From an uncultured Victivallales bacterium (GTDB lineage Bacteria; Verrucomicrobiota; Lentisphaeria; Victivallales; UBA1829): a stretch of 64,000 bases of DNA. Below are positions 8,500-16,262 of the stretch, one piece after another (position 1 is the first letter of the stretch; each line of letters starts with the position of its first letter). A program made the position numbers and the translations under genes. Location: NCBI GenBank assembly GCA_944390735.1, contig CALXRL010000039.1, positions 1 to 64,000 of the forward strand, read 5' to 3'. The notes beneath the pieces are model-generated. The model had not been told where the DNA came from and searched no databases. It saw only the letters and a program-made list of their open reading frames with translations.

Positions 8500-9620
8500 C
8501 AGACGCGACGTGAATTTTTTCCCGGCACCGGACTTCCCCCGTTCCTCGAACCGCCCGCCGTCAGAAGATAGGCCAGATGCACCGGATTTTCCCCTTCGGG
8601 CACCTGAATGCTGAGCATATGTTCGCCCGGGGCCAGGTTGTCGGCCAGGATCACGGCGGAATAGCCGTAACGCGTATTGGTCCGGATCTCCTTCGGGAAC
8701 GCGCCGTCGACGGAGGCAAGGAATTTTCCGTATTTCGGACTCATGGCGAACATCACGCCGACCGCCGTTCCCCGGAACGGCAGGTGCATTTCGGCCTTCT
8801 TTCCGGTGGATCGAACCGTTCCCAGAAGAAACATGTCCCACCAGTGTCCGACCGAAAAGGTTCTGACCCATCCTTTTTTCTCCGGAAAGGTCTGCATATC
8901 GGCATCCAGAAGAAGCGGTTCTGCGCTCATCGGCTCCGGCAGCGTTCCGGAGACCGAAGCATTGGGATCCGGCGATTTGCGCGCACGCTCTGCAAACGGA
9001 GTCAGTTTTTCGGCAATCACTTTTCCGTAAAAGGCGTGTCCCTTCCGGTTCGGATGAACGGAGTCGCCCATCAGACTCTCCCAGGGAATGCGGTTTTGGG
9101 AAAGATGGGAATCGAGCGCGACTTGAAAGTCGATTTCCAGCAGTCCGTAATGATTCGCCACGGCGTGATGGCGCGCACGGTTGGATTTGTTTTTGGCGGC
9201 GGTCTCCAGAAACACCACCGCCGGAGGACGCGGCAGATTTTTCAGACGAACGACAATGGATTCCAGATAGCGGATCGTGCGTTCATCCCCCATGCCGCCG
9301 TCGTTCACGGCAAACTCCAGGAACACAAGATCGGGCTGACGGGCAATGACATCCCGCCGGAGACGGAACACCCCGAGCGCGCTTCCCGTTGCACTCATTC
9401 CGACATTGTGAACGAGCACCGGACTCTTCGGAAAGGTGTTTTCCAGCCACTCCCCGATCCATCCTTTTCCATCCTGCGTGATGGATCCGCCGATCACCAC
9501 CACACGCAAGGGCGCACCGGCAGCCGCCCGGCGGAACACGGCTTCCACATCCTCTCCGGGCCGCGCCGGAAGAACTGTGCACACCAATCCCAAAAGAACA
9601 AACAGCAGAATCGATTTCAT
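8496..9620 (-). CDS. Secreted SGNH/GDSL hydrolase (esterase-like)
   Basis: 374 residues, with N-terminal signal peptide MKSILLFVLLGLVCTVLPARP. Block I is VVIGGSIT with the catalytic Ser. Block II-like NVGMSATGS, block III-like FLEFAVNDGG and block V DSVHPNRKG (catalytic Asp/His) are all present, so the hydrolase domain looks active. A beta-rich domain follows (about residues 225-355). The frame ends soon after HLAYLLTAGGSRN at a TGA, while homology-like sequence continues in the -1 frame. The ATG overlaps the stop of the AsmA-like gene (ATGA), so the two are translationally coupled. The likely role is removing acyl groups from cell-surface or dietary polysaccharide. Confidence 0.82.
   Translation of the reverse strand: MKSILLFVLLGLVCTVLPARPGEDVEAVFRRAAAGAPLRVVVIGGSITQDGKGWIGEWLENTFPKSPVLVHNVGMSATGSALGVFRLRRDVIARQPDLVFLEFAVNDGGMGDERTIRYLESIVVRLKNLPRPPAVVFLETAAKNKSNRARHHAVANHYGLLEIDFQVALDSHLSQNRIPWESLMGDSVHPNRKGHAFYGKVIAEKLTPFAERARKSPDPNASVSGTLPEPMSAEPLLLDADMQTFPEKKGWVRTFSVGHWWDMFLLGTVRSTGKKAEMHLPFRGTAVGVMFAMSPKYGKFLASVDGAFPKEIRTNTRYGYSAVILADNLAPGEHMLSIQVPEGENPVHLAYLLTAGGSRNGGSPVPGKNSRRVW
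8514..8523 (-). other. Candidate -1 slippery sequence / homopolymer frameshift
   Basis: On the minus strand the bases read GGGAAAAAAT. In the SGNH frame the codons are GGA AAA AAT, giving the heptamer A AAA AAT, an X XXY YYZ slippery pattern. A purine-rich GGGGGAAG lies about 14 bases upstream. No strong downstream hairpin was found. It could equally be a one-base deletion or a sequencing error in a run that was originally A7. Confidence 0.5.
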
Positions 9621-12600
9621 TTTTTCTTTCTCCCCCGGAAGAGCTTCAGCAGCCCATCCACATTTTTCACGGTATTTTCCAGATTGTCCGGATCCAGCAG
9701 ATTTTTCAGATTGTCCTGAGCGAACCGGCTCAGAAACGCCTTGAAGTCCGGCTCGGGCCGACGGATAGTTCCGCCGATCTTCATGGGAATCACCAGAATT
9801 CCGAGATTCAGTGACGCGGCAAGATCCAGTTTTTCATTCAGAAGATGAATGGTGCCGTTTACGGATTCGCTTTTGAGCGTCCCCCCTTCCAGCAGGATCT
9901 TGTTCAAAGTGACCACACCGCCGGAAACATGACCATCGAACGAGCCGCGGGTGAATTCGACATTTTTCGATCCGTCAAGAATGCCCGCCACGTTGTCGCG
10001 GAGGGTTTTCAGGTCGCCTGTTACGGCATCGGAGTTCAGCGCGTCGGTCAGTCCCGGAATCGCCTTCAGCGGAATGACCGGCAGTTTCAAAGCGTTGATT
10101 TTCTCCGCCGAAAGAAGCGGGAAGGAAAGATCCGAAACGGTTCCGCGGAATGTTCCCTTCAGATGTTTCTTCCAGTTTCCGGGTGTGATCCCTTTGCCTT
10201 CCAGCTGGATGTCCACGGAGGAGAGAGCACCCGTCACGCCCGGATCCTCCCCTTTCATCGCGGCTCTGACCAGAGGAGGAAGCTGAAGATTCCGCAGGGA
10301 AAGAAGAAGTCCGTACCCCCAGCCGTCCCTCGGAGCGGCATCCAGAAAGAAGCGGAGCTGGACGGGAGAGCCGTTCGCGGTGAGCTTCAGATTTTCCGCC
10401 TGAATCCGGCTGCAGTCGATTTCCAGCGGACCATGAAGCGCCAGAAGAAGATCCCCGGTATACTGGACCTTTTCCAAAGCAAATTCATACACGCCGTCGA
10501 AGGCGGAGAAATCCATCGGAGTTGGTTCCTTCGGCAAAGCACCGGACGCGCCGGAAGATGCGGGCGCAGGGGGAGCCGCCGGAGCGGAAGATGGCGGCGC
10601 GGAAGGCGCAGACGCAGGGGGAGCCGCCGGAGCAGGGGAAGTTTTCCCGGAGGAAGCGTTGTCCGCATTCAGAAGAAGAGCTAGTTTCTGAAGTTTTTCC
10701 GCATCGATGAATTTGGACGAGATCCGAATCCGGTTTTTCGCGGTTCCGAGATCCGGATCGAAGCGGAGAGAGCCTCCGAGATTGAGATCCAAGAAATCGC
10801 GATGCTGTTCGGAAGCGGCCAGGGAAAGAGCGTCGATCCGGAGCGTGTTTTCCTCCAGCGCCAGCGTGGTGCCGAACGCAAGCTCCAGAGGCTGATCCGC
10901 ACCGGTCAGGGCAAGAGAACCGACGGATCCGGAAACGGAGAGCGTCTGAAGTTCCTTCTTCTCCCGGGTCCACTTTGCATTCATTTCCGAGCGGAAGCTC
11001 CGGATCGGAAGCGTCCTGAGTTTCCGGAACGGCAGGACGGCGAGCGAGCGTTCATTCCATTCGGAAACGGCGGCCTCCGCCGACATCGGCGTTCCCCTTC
11101 CGAGATCCGGCGCGGAAAATTTCAGATCGGCGACGAGGAATCGGTTCCGATTCGTCTCTCCGGTCAGGTGAAAGGATTCCGTCACCACACCCAGGGGGCT
11201 CAGGGTCAGATTCAGGGAAAAGAGCGTCGAAAGATTCACCGGATCCGCCGGCAGATCCCCCAAAGTCGATGCGAATTGATTCAGCGAGGCGCTTCCGCGC
11301 AGAGCGAATCCCGAGTTTCCGGACGGCTGCGCCGTCAGATCCAGAGCGAGAATTCCGGATTTCACCGGCAGACGGTCCGGAGCTTTCAGCACGCCCGCAA
11401 GCTGCGCCAGATCCAGATTTCCGGCCCGGAGTCGCAGGGAACCGGTACCGGAGAATGCCCGGGAGCGAAGATCATACTTCCAGTTGAAATCGGGAGAGGT
11501 TTCCGCGGTAAGGGTCCGTTTTCCGCTGTTGTCGCGAAGAAGGAAACGGAAGTTCCGGAACTGAAGATCGCTGTCCGCTTTCCAGGCGTTCAGGGAAAAA
11601 TTCGACCCGATGGAACGGAGATCTCCAAAGAGCGAGTCCGCGCTCAGTTCGGCCTTTCCTTCCGCGGTGACCGCGTTCCCGGACTCGGCGAGAGAGGCGG
11701 TCAAATCTGCGGTCAGCGAGACGTTTTTCCATGCGTTTCCGGTGCAGACCCGGACCATCGTGTCCAGCAGAGCCGAACGGGAGGTTTTCAGCGAAGCGGA
11801 AACGCTTCCGGACCAGGAGGTCTGGTTGAGATTCCCCTCGATTCGGGCATTCAGCACCTCGGCGCCCGTACCGTCCCGGACGGACAGGGAGGAGGAGCGC
11901 ACCAGGAACCGTCCGTCGTTCCATGCGGCATTCAGACGCATGGAAAACGCCGCGGCGACCGGAGGAATCCCTTTGCCGGAGAGATTCATGCTTCCCGAGG
12001 CGAATTCCACGTCGATTCCTGTCGGCATCAGGGAATTCTCCCCCAGCTCCAGACGGACCGTTCCCGAAACCGGAGTCCGCGAAATCTCCATCAGACCGGA
12101 CCTCATGCCGAAAAGAGACTCGAAGCGGAGGGAGGCGCGTCCCGACGGCACCACATCCGTACAGAAGATGGAGAGTCCGGAAAATTCGTAACGGGTGCCG
12201 TCGGCCGTGCGGAATATCAGCGAAGCATCCGTCAGTTCCGCCTTCCGGACAAGGATCCCGTGAGAGGAGTTCGAACTGCCCGGGGAGCTCGTTATCCCCC
12301 TGGATTCGTTCCCAGACGGTCCGGAGACGGAAGGGGTGCTCCGAACCGGGGAACGCCCTCCGGCGGAGCGCGCCGCCGGAGGATTCGCCGATCCGCCGGA
12401 TGGCACCGCGTTTCCGGAGGCGTCATATTCCAGAGCGACTCCGGCAACCCGGAGTTCGGATACCGTCAGACGCCGGGAGACAAGAAATGTGAGCGGATCG
12501 GCAGCCAGCGAAACGGACTTTGCCTCGACGTTGCATCCCGGCATCTTCACGCGGACATTTTCTGCACAAAATGTCGGCTGGGAGAAGAGCGAAAGCGCAG

Positions 12601-12763
12601 CCTGTTCCGCCTGCACCTCCACCCCCGTTCGCTCCTTGACCATCGGCAGCCAGAAAGTCCGGATCGCGAACGGAGAAAGCAGAAGATTGTATGCCAAGAC
12701 CAGCAGCAGAAGAATTCCGGCGGCGATTCCGGCAACAAGGAGTCGTTTTTTCGGACGAGTCAT
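9617..12763 (-). CDS. AsmA-like / translocation-assembly-type envelope protein
   Basis: 1048 residues from ATG 12763, which has GGGGGGA upstream; an in-frame ATG at 12799 would overlap the previous gene. One N-terminal transmembrane helix (LLVAGIAAGILLLLVLAYNLLL) anchors a very long, repetitive beta-rich periplasmic region typical of AsmA/TamB/YhdP-like proteins, which bridge the envelope and move phospholipids. A Pro/Ala/Ser-rich linker lies near residues 690-740, before the C-terminal AsmA-like part (GSFDGHVSGGVVTLNKILLEGG and similar). It sits between a zinc-ribbon gene (19 bases upstream) and the SGNH hydrolase (overlapping stop). The family assignment is firm at the level of fold and layout; the exact subgroup is not. 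Confidence 0.8.
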   Translation of the reverse strand: MTRPKKRLLVAGIAAGILLLLVLAYNLLLSPFAIRTFWLPMVKERTGVEVQAEQAALSLFSQPTFCAENVRVKMPGCNVEAKSVSLAADPLTFLVSRRLTVSELRVAGVALEYDASGNAVPSGGSANPPAARSAGGRSPVRSTPSVSGPSGNESRGITSSPGSSNSSHGILVRKAELTDASLIFRTADGTRYEFSGLSIFCTDVVPSGRASLRFESLFGMRSGLMEISRTPVSGTVRLELGENSLMPTGIDVEFASGSMNLSGKGIPPVAAAFSMRLNAAWNDGRFLVRSSSLSVRDGTGAEVLNARIEGNLNQTSWSGSVSASLKTSRSALLDTMVRVCTGNAWKNVSLTADLTASLAESGNAVTAEGKAELSADSLFGDLRSIGSNFSLNAWKADSDLQFRNFRFLLRDNSGKRTLTAETSPDFNWKYDLRSRAFSGTGSLRLRAGNLDLAQLAGVLKAPDRLPVKSGILALDLTAQPSGNSGFALRGSASLNQFASTLGDLPADPVNLSTLFSLNLTLSPLGVVTESFHLTGETNRNRFLVADLKFSAPDLGRGTPMSAEAAVSEWNERSLAVLPFRKLRTLPIRSFRSEMNAKWTREKKELQTLSVSGSVGSLALTGADQPLELAFGTTLALEENTLRIDALSLAASEQHRDFLDLNLGGSLRFDPDLGTAKNRIRISSKFIDAEKLQKLALLLNADNASSGKTSPAPAAPPASAPSAPPSSAPAAPPAPASSGASGALPKEPTPMDFSAFDGVYEFALEKVQYTGDLLLALHGPLEIDCSRIQAENLKLTANGSPVQLRFFLDAAPRDGWGYGLLLSLRNLQLPPLVRAAMKGEDPGVTGALSSVDIQLEGKGITPGNWKKHLKGTFRGTVSDLSFPLLSAEKINALKLPVIPLKAIPGLTDALNSDAVTGDLKTLRDNVAGILDGSKNVEFTRGSFDGHVSGGVVTLNKILLEGGTLKSESVNGTIHLLNEKLDLAASLNLGILVIPMKIGGTIRRPEPDFKAFLSRFAQDNLKNLLDPDNLENTVKNVDGLLKLFRGRKKK

Positions 12764-12782
12764 CGCAGGAATCCCCCCGTCA

Positions 12783-13031
12783 TCACTGAGGTTTGACAAA
12801 GAGCGGGAATTCCACGGCGGTCACAGCGGCCCCGCAGAGGGGACAGCGCGACGGGAGCTGCGTAACCGCGCGTCCGAGTCTGGGCGCGGCGGAATCCGCG
12901 GGAAGTTCGCCGTCGAACAGGGTGACGAATTCATGCCAGGCGCAGGCCGTGCACTTCACGTTGAAGACTCGAACCGTTTTGCTCTGTTTCAACTGCTCCG
13001 TCGGAGACGGACGATTTGTTTTGATGGCCAT
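12783..13031 (-). CDS. Small zinc-ribbon protein
   Basis: 82 residues from ATG 13031, chosen because AAAGGAGGG lies just before it. A longer in-frame extension has low-complexity composition and no start signal. Two Cys pairs, VKCTAC and RCPLCG, about 45 residues apart, form a rubredoxin/zinc-ribbon-like site, with His in ACAWHEF nearby. No enzymatic motif is seen. It is probably cytoplasmic and is first in an operon with the AsmA-like gene. The function is unknown; a DNA, RNA or protein-binding adaptor is likely. Confidence 0.75.
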   Translation of the reverse strand: MAIKTNRPSPTEQLKQSKTVRVFNVKCTACAWHEFVTLFDGELPADSAAPRLGRAVTQLPSRCPLCGAAVTAVEFPLFVKPQ

Positions 13032-13086
13032 GCTGCGACCCTCCTTTTCTGAATTTTTCGGATGTTTTTGTGTCCTTTTCTTGGAT

Positions 13087-13114
13087 AAGATAGACAGAAA
13101 ACCCGGTATTTCAA
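13087..13114 (-). promoter_or_regulatory. Sigma-70-like promoter of the zinc-ribbon/AsmA/SGNH operon
   Basis: On the minus strand TTGAAA, 16-base spacer, TATCTT, about 55 bases before the ATG. Confidence 0.5.
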
Positions 13115-13143
13115 TAAAAAAAAGATTTTTTTTGCAGGATTGC

Positions 13144-13171
13144 TTGTATTTGGGGAAACGCAGTGTATTAT
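13144..13171 (+). promoter_or_regulatory. Possible promoter of the RRM gene
   Basis: TTGTAT, 16-base spacer, TATTAT. If used, it gives the RRM mRNA a leader of almost 400 bases. Confidence 0.35.
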
Positions 13172-13569
13172 AGTTAATGTTGTTGAATTCCGGGCAATGA
13201 TGGTCGATTGAAATCATTTTCCGGTCTTTCGGCGGTTTCATTTTTCGGGGTGAACCGGAAAAATGGATGTGCAGACCAGTTGTGTCTCTGAAATGAAAAC
13301 AGTTGATGTTATTTTGTCGATGTCTGTTGATCCTCATTGAGTTTCCCACACGGGGTGATTTCCCGCCAGCAAGTTCGAACTCTGAAACGCATTGCTCAAA
13401 AGAGCGTTCCGCTGTTTTTGTTCCGGGACGGCGGACTGCGCCGCGGAATGGTTCATGCACACTTCCGGATGCGGCTGGATCCTCACGCTCCGGGGCGTCA
13501 TGACGCCAGCGGCAACGGCAGAGAAGCGAGGATAAAAAAAGGGCCGAAGGGTCCGGAAAAGGTTGCAGA
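13172..13569 (+). other. Long non-coding leader upstream of the RRM gene
   Basis: About 400 bases with no supported gene and no match to 6S, SRP, tmRNA or RNase P RNA signatures that I know. It contains a 14-bp perfect palindrome GGCGTCATGACGCC (13494-13507) and several GC-rich self-complementary stretches. The composition shifts from AT-rich to GC-rich towards the gene. It may be a regulatory 5' leader. Confidence 0.4.
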
Positions 13570-13860
13570 ATGAAAATTTATGTCGGAAACATGCCGTACG
13601 CCATGACGGAAGATGAACTCAGAACTCTCTTCGAGCAGTACGGGACAGTTGCAAGCGCGAGTCTCGCGATCGACCGCGAAACACGCAGAGTCAGAGGCTT
13701 CGGTTTTGTGGAGATGCCCGATGCCGGCGAAGCCAACGCGGCGATCAGCGCTCTCAACGGCCAGGAACAGGGCGGCCGCAAACTGGTGGTCAATGAAGCC
13801 CGTCCCCGGGAGGATCGTCCCCGCGGAGCACGGCCCTTCAACCGCGCACCCCGCGCCTGA
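13570..13860 (+). CDS. Single RRM RNA-binding protein
   Basis: 96 residues, a single RNA recognition motif. RNP-2 is IYVGNM (residues 3-8) and RNP-1 is RGFGFVEM (residues 42-49), both with the aromatic residues that stack on RNA. A short Arg/Pro-rich tail follows (PREDRPRGARPFNRAPRA). Such small proteins are common in Cyanobacteria and the PVC group, where they act as cytoplasmic RNA chaperones, often in the cold. The gene stands alone, with a strong terminator after it. Confidence 0.93.
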   Translation: MKIYVGNMPYAMTEDELRTLFEQYGTVASASLAIDRETRRVRGFGFVEMPDAGEANAAISALNGQEQGGRKLVVNEARPREDRPRGARPFNRAPRA

Positions 13861-13886
13861 CCGCCTTTTCGCATTTCTGAAATCAA

Positions 13887-13922
13887 AAACGGCGCCGTTT
13901 TTCCGACGGTGCCGTTTTTTTC
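13887..13922 (+). terminator. Rho-independent terminator of the RRM gene
   Basis: Stem AACGGCGCCGT with ACGGTGCCGTT (one mismatch), followed by a run of at least seven T. Confidence 0.85.
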
Positions 13923-14045
13923 TCCCCTCGTTTCCGAACCTTTCATGAAAATTCAGTACGCATCTCATTGAAAAGAAACAAAAGAACTCTATATTGATCT
14001 GAAAAAGCGTTCTACCGTTTTCATCAGCAAAAAGGAGATGATTTG

Positions 14046-15248
14046 ATGAAACTGAATTTTCCGCGTTTCCGTACGGCAGCTCTGCTGCTTCTTTGTTCCA
14101 TGGTGTTTCCGCTTTCCGCGGCGGATTCGACTGGAGAAATCCGCTCCGCCTATCCGGTGCCCCCGAAAGTGGATGGGGCAAAACTGGCGCAACGCCCGCA
14201 GACGGGAACTCCGCGAAACATCATTCTGATCATCGGAGACGGAATGGGACGGGAGGTTCTGAATCTGGCCTCCCTCTACGCCTGCGGAGAACCGGGCAGA
14301 CTTCCGATTGACCAGTTTCCCGTGCACGGGCTGGTCCGAACCGCCTCGGCAAACAGCAGGGTTACCGACTCCGCCGCCAGCGGAACGGCTCTCGCCGGCG
14401 GATACAAGACCAACAACGGCATGATCGGGAAAACACCCGACAAGGTCTCCAGAAAGAGCTTTGCCATTCTAGCCCGGGATGCCGGAAAAAGCATCGGCAT
14501 TCTGACGACGGATGCCCTCACGGGAGCCACGCCCGCCGCGTTTCTCGCCCATGCGGATCACCGCAGCCAGTCGGAAACGATCGCCTCGGACATTGCCGCC
14601 TCCCGGAGTATGATTCTCATCGGCTCCGATCCGAAAACCTTCCTTCCGAAGAAGGAGGGAGGACGCCGGACAGACGGTCGGAATCTTCTTGCCGAACTCC
14701 GGCGCGCAGGCTACCGGGAGGCCGCCACTCCGGAAGCGCTGAAAAACCTCCCTGCCGGAACCCCCGCTTACGGATTTCTCTCCGACTGGAGCAGCACCGA
14801 CCTTCTCTCCCGTTTTGCCGCATCTGCGTTTGAAAAGCTCAACGCCTCCGCCAACGGATTCTTTCTGATGATCGAAGGGCACTTCCCGGACAAAGGCGGA
14901 CATGCGAACAATCCGGATCTGAGTCTCAACGGCGCGCTGATGAACCATTTCCTTGCCAAAGCGGCGCTGGATTTTGCCTGGAATCATCCGGACACGCTGG
15001 TGGTCGTCACGGCCGATCACGAAACCGGCGGCGTCAGCGTTGCGGCCAACAAGGCGAATTTGCGCAAACCGCATCTGCTCTACACGACAAAAAATCATAC
15101 CGGAACCCCTGTCGGCGTCTATGCGTTCGGACCGGGATCCGCCCGATTCAATGCCATTCTCGAAAATACGGATCTTCCCCGCATCTTTGCGGAATTCTGG
15201 AACATCAAACTGGATCTGCCGAAACAGGAGATTCCCCCAAAACGCTGA
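14046..15248 (+). CDS. Secreted alkaline phosphatase
   Basis: 400 residues from ATG 14046, with AAGGAG at 14032-14037; the codon at 14043 is TTG. The N-terminal signal peptide runs to FPLSAADS. The alkaline phosphatase superfamily is clear: metal site NIILIIGDGMG, nucleophile Ser in VTDSAASGTALAGG, FLMIEGHFPDKGGHAN, and C-terminal metal ligands in VVVTADHETGG. The enzyme would hydrolyse phosphate monoesters in the periplasm using two Zn and one Mg. The gene is monocistronic, with a bidirectional terminator after it. No Pho box was recognised. Confidence 0.93.
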   Translation: MKLNFPRFRTAALLLLCSMVFPLSAADSTGEIRSAYPVPPKVDGAKLAQRPQTGTPRNIILIIGDGMGREVLNLASLYACGEPGRLPIDQFPVHGLVRTASANSRVTDSAASGTALAGGYKTNNGMIGKTPDKVSRKSFAILARDAGKSIGILTTDALTGATPAAFLAHADHRSQSETIASDIAASRSMILIGSDPKTFLPKKEGGRRTDGRNLLAELRRAGYREAATPEALKNLPAGTPAYGFLSDWSSTDLLSRFAASAFEKLNASANGFFLMIEGHFPDKGGHANNPDLSLNGALMNHFLAKAALDFAWNHPDTLVVVTADHETGGVSVAANKANLRKPHLLYTTKNHTGTPVGVYAFGPGSARFNAILENTDLPRIFAEFWNIKLDLPKQEIPPKR

Positions 15249-15292
15249 AAACGGAAGATTCTCCGGATTTTGCGACCGTCCTTTCCTCCACA

Positions 15293-15332
15293 AAAAAACG
15301 GCGTTCCGTTTTTCTCCGGGAACGCCGTTTTT
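15293..15332. terminator. Bidirectional terminator between phosphatase and mutarotase genes
   Basis: Perfect 11-bp stem AACGGCGTTCC with GGAACGCCGTT, flanked by A and T runs, between convergent genes. Confidence 0.85.
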
Positions 15333-15352
15333 CCAGTGGAAATCAGCCGGAA

Positions 15353-16177
15353 TCAGACAAGCGAAATGATCGTTTTCAGGGTCTGTTTCTCACCGGCCTT
15401 CAGAATGCGGAAGTCGTTTCCGACGTTCGCCGATTCAATGCAGACCATGCCATTGTACTCCCGATCGCCGAAATCGGGGAGACGGCGGGACTTGGCCACC
15501 CACGGATTCCAGACAACCGTCGACATGGATCCCTCTTTCGCCACATGAATCTTCTTTTCAAAAGCGGGATCGTCGATGACGCACTCCGCGTGGGAGTGGT
15601 CGTAAATGCGGTCGGTTTCCGCGCGGAACTCAATGGGCCCCTCCTGATGATGACGGGTGGAGGTCAGCGTGTCGATGTACTCCGCGCCCTCCAGACCGCG
15701 CACCCGGATCGAACTGATGTTGGAGATCGAGAAATAGGAATGCAGCGCCTGGGTCAGACGGAACTCCTCCGGCCCGAGATTGGTGGTGGTCAGTTCCACG
15801 GTCAGCTTGTCCGCGACCGTGACCGTCACATCGGCAATCAGATTTTCATACGCGAACGCCTCGAATTTGACAACGGTGGAGGCCGGATCGGAAACGCTCT
15901 CCTTGAGCGCCCATTCGTTGATGCGCGCGACCCCGTGCGCCGGCTCCTGCGCAGGACCGAACCACGGCCAGCAGACCGGAATTCCTCCGCGGATCGGTTT
16001 TCCGGGTTCCGCCCAGCTTTCTTCGGAAAGCCAGAGCACTTCACGCTCACCGGCGGGCCGATAGGAAAGCACATGCGCGCCATGCAGGGCGATTTTCGCC
16101 TCGGCGGCATCGTTGCGGATCTGCAGGATCGGAAGGTTCTTCCACGTCTCAAGTTTCAAAGATGATGTTTCTATCAT
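15353..16177 (-). CDS. D-hexose-6-phosphate mutarotase-like protein (YeaD family)
   Basis: 274 residues. It belongs to the aldose-1-epimerase fold, in the short YeaD-type group: LHGAHVLSYRP near the N-terminus, IRGGIPVCWPWFGP, the His of PAHGVARINEW, then ALHSYFSIS and the C-terminal MVCIESANVGND. Members interconvert alpha and beta anomers of glucose-6-phosphate and related hexose phosphates in the cytoplasm. The ribosome binding site AGGGG is 7 bases before the ATG. It diverges from metH across 85 bases. Confidence 0.88.
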   Translation of the reverse strand: MIETSSLKLETWKNLPILQIRNDAAEAKIALHGAHVLSYRPAGEREVLWLSEESWAEPGKPIRGGIPVCWPWFGPAQEPAHGVARINEWALKESVSDPASTVVKFEAFAYENLIADVTVTVADKLTVELTTTNLGPEEFRLTQALHSYFSISNISSIRVRGLEGAEYIDTLTSTRHHQEGPIEFRAETDRIYDHSHAECVIDDPAFEKKIHVAKEGSMSTVVWNPWVAKSRRLPDFGDREYNGMVCIESANVGNDFRILKAGEKQTLKTIISLV

Positions 16178-16193
16178 AATTTTCCCCTTTCAT

Positions 16194-16247
16194 CCGTTGA
16201 AAATTCCTCTGGAAAGAATATAGTAGGAAGTTCGTATTATTCAACGG
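16194..16247 (+). promoter_or_regulatory. metH promoter with flanking inverted repeat
   Basis: TTGAAA (16197-16202), 16-base spacer, TATAGT (16219-16224), ending 38 bases before metH. An 8-bp inverted repeat, CCGTTGAA (16194-16201) and TTCAACGG (16240-16247), overlaps the -35 box and the likely early transcript. It may be an operator or an mRNA hairpin. Confidence 0.5.
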
Positions 16248-16262
16248 AAAAGGCGACCGAAT

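Noticed and set aside
13172-13569. Known structural RNA (6S, SRP, tmRNA, RNase P)
   Set aside because: None of the conserved core motifs of these RNAs could be found.
16178-16262. Cobalamin or SAM-type riboswitch before metH
   Set aside because: The gap is 85 bases and lacks the B12 box and the SAM or SAH core elements.
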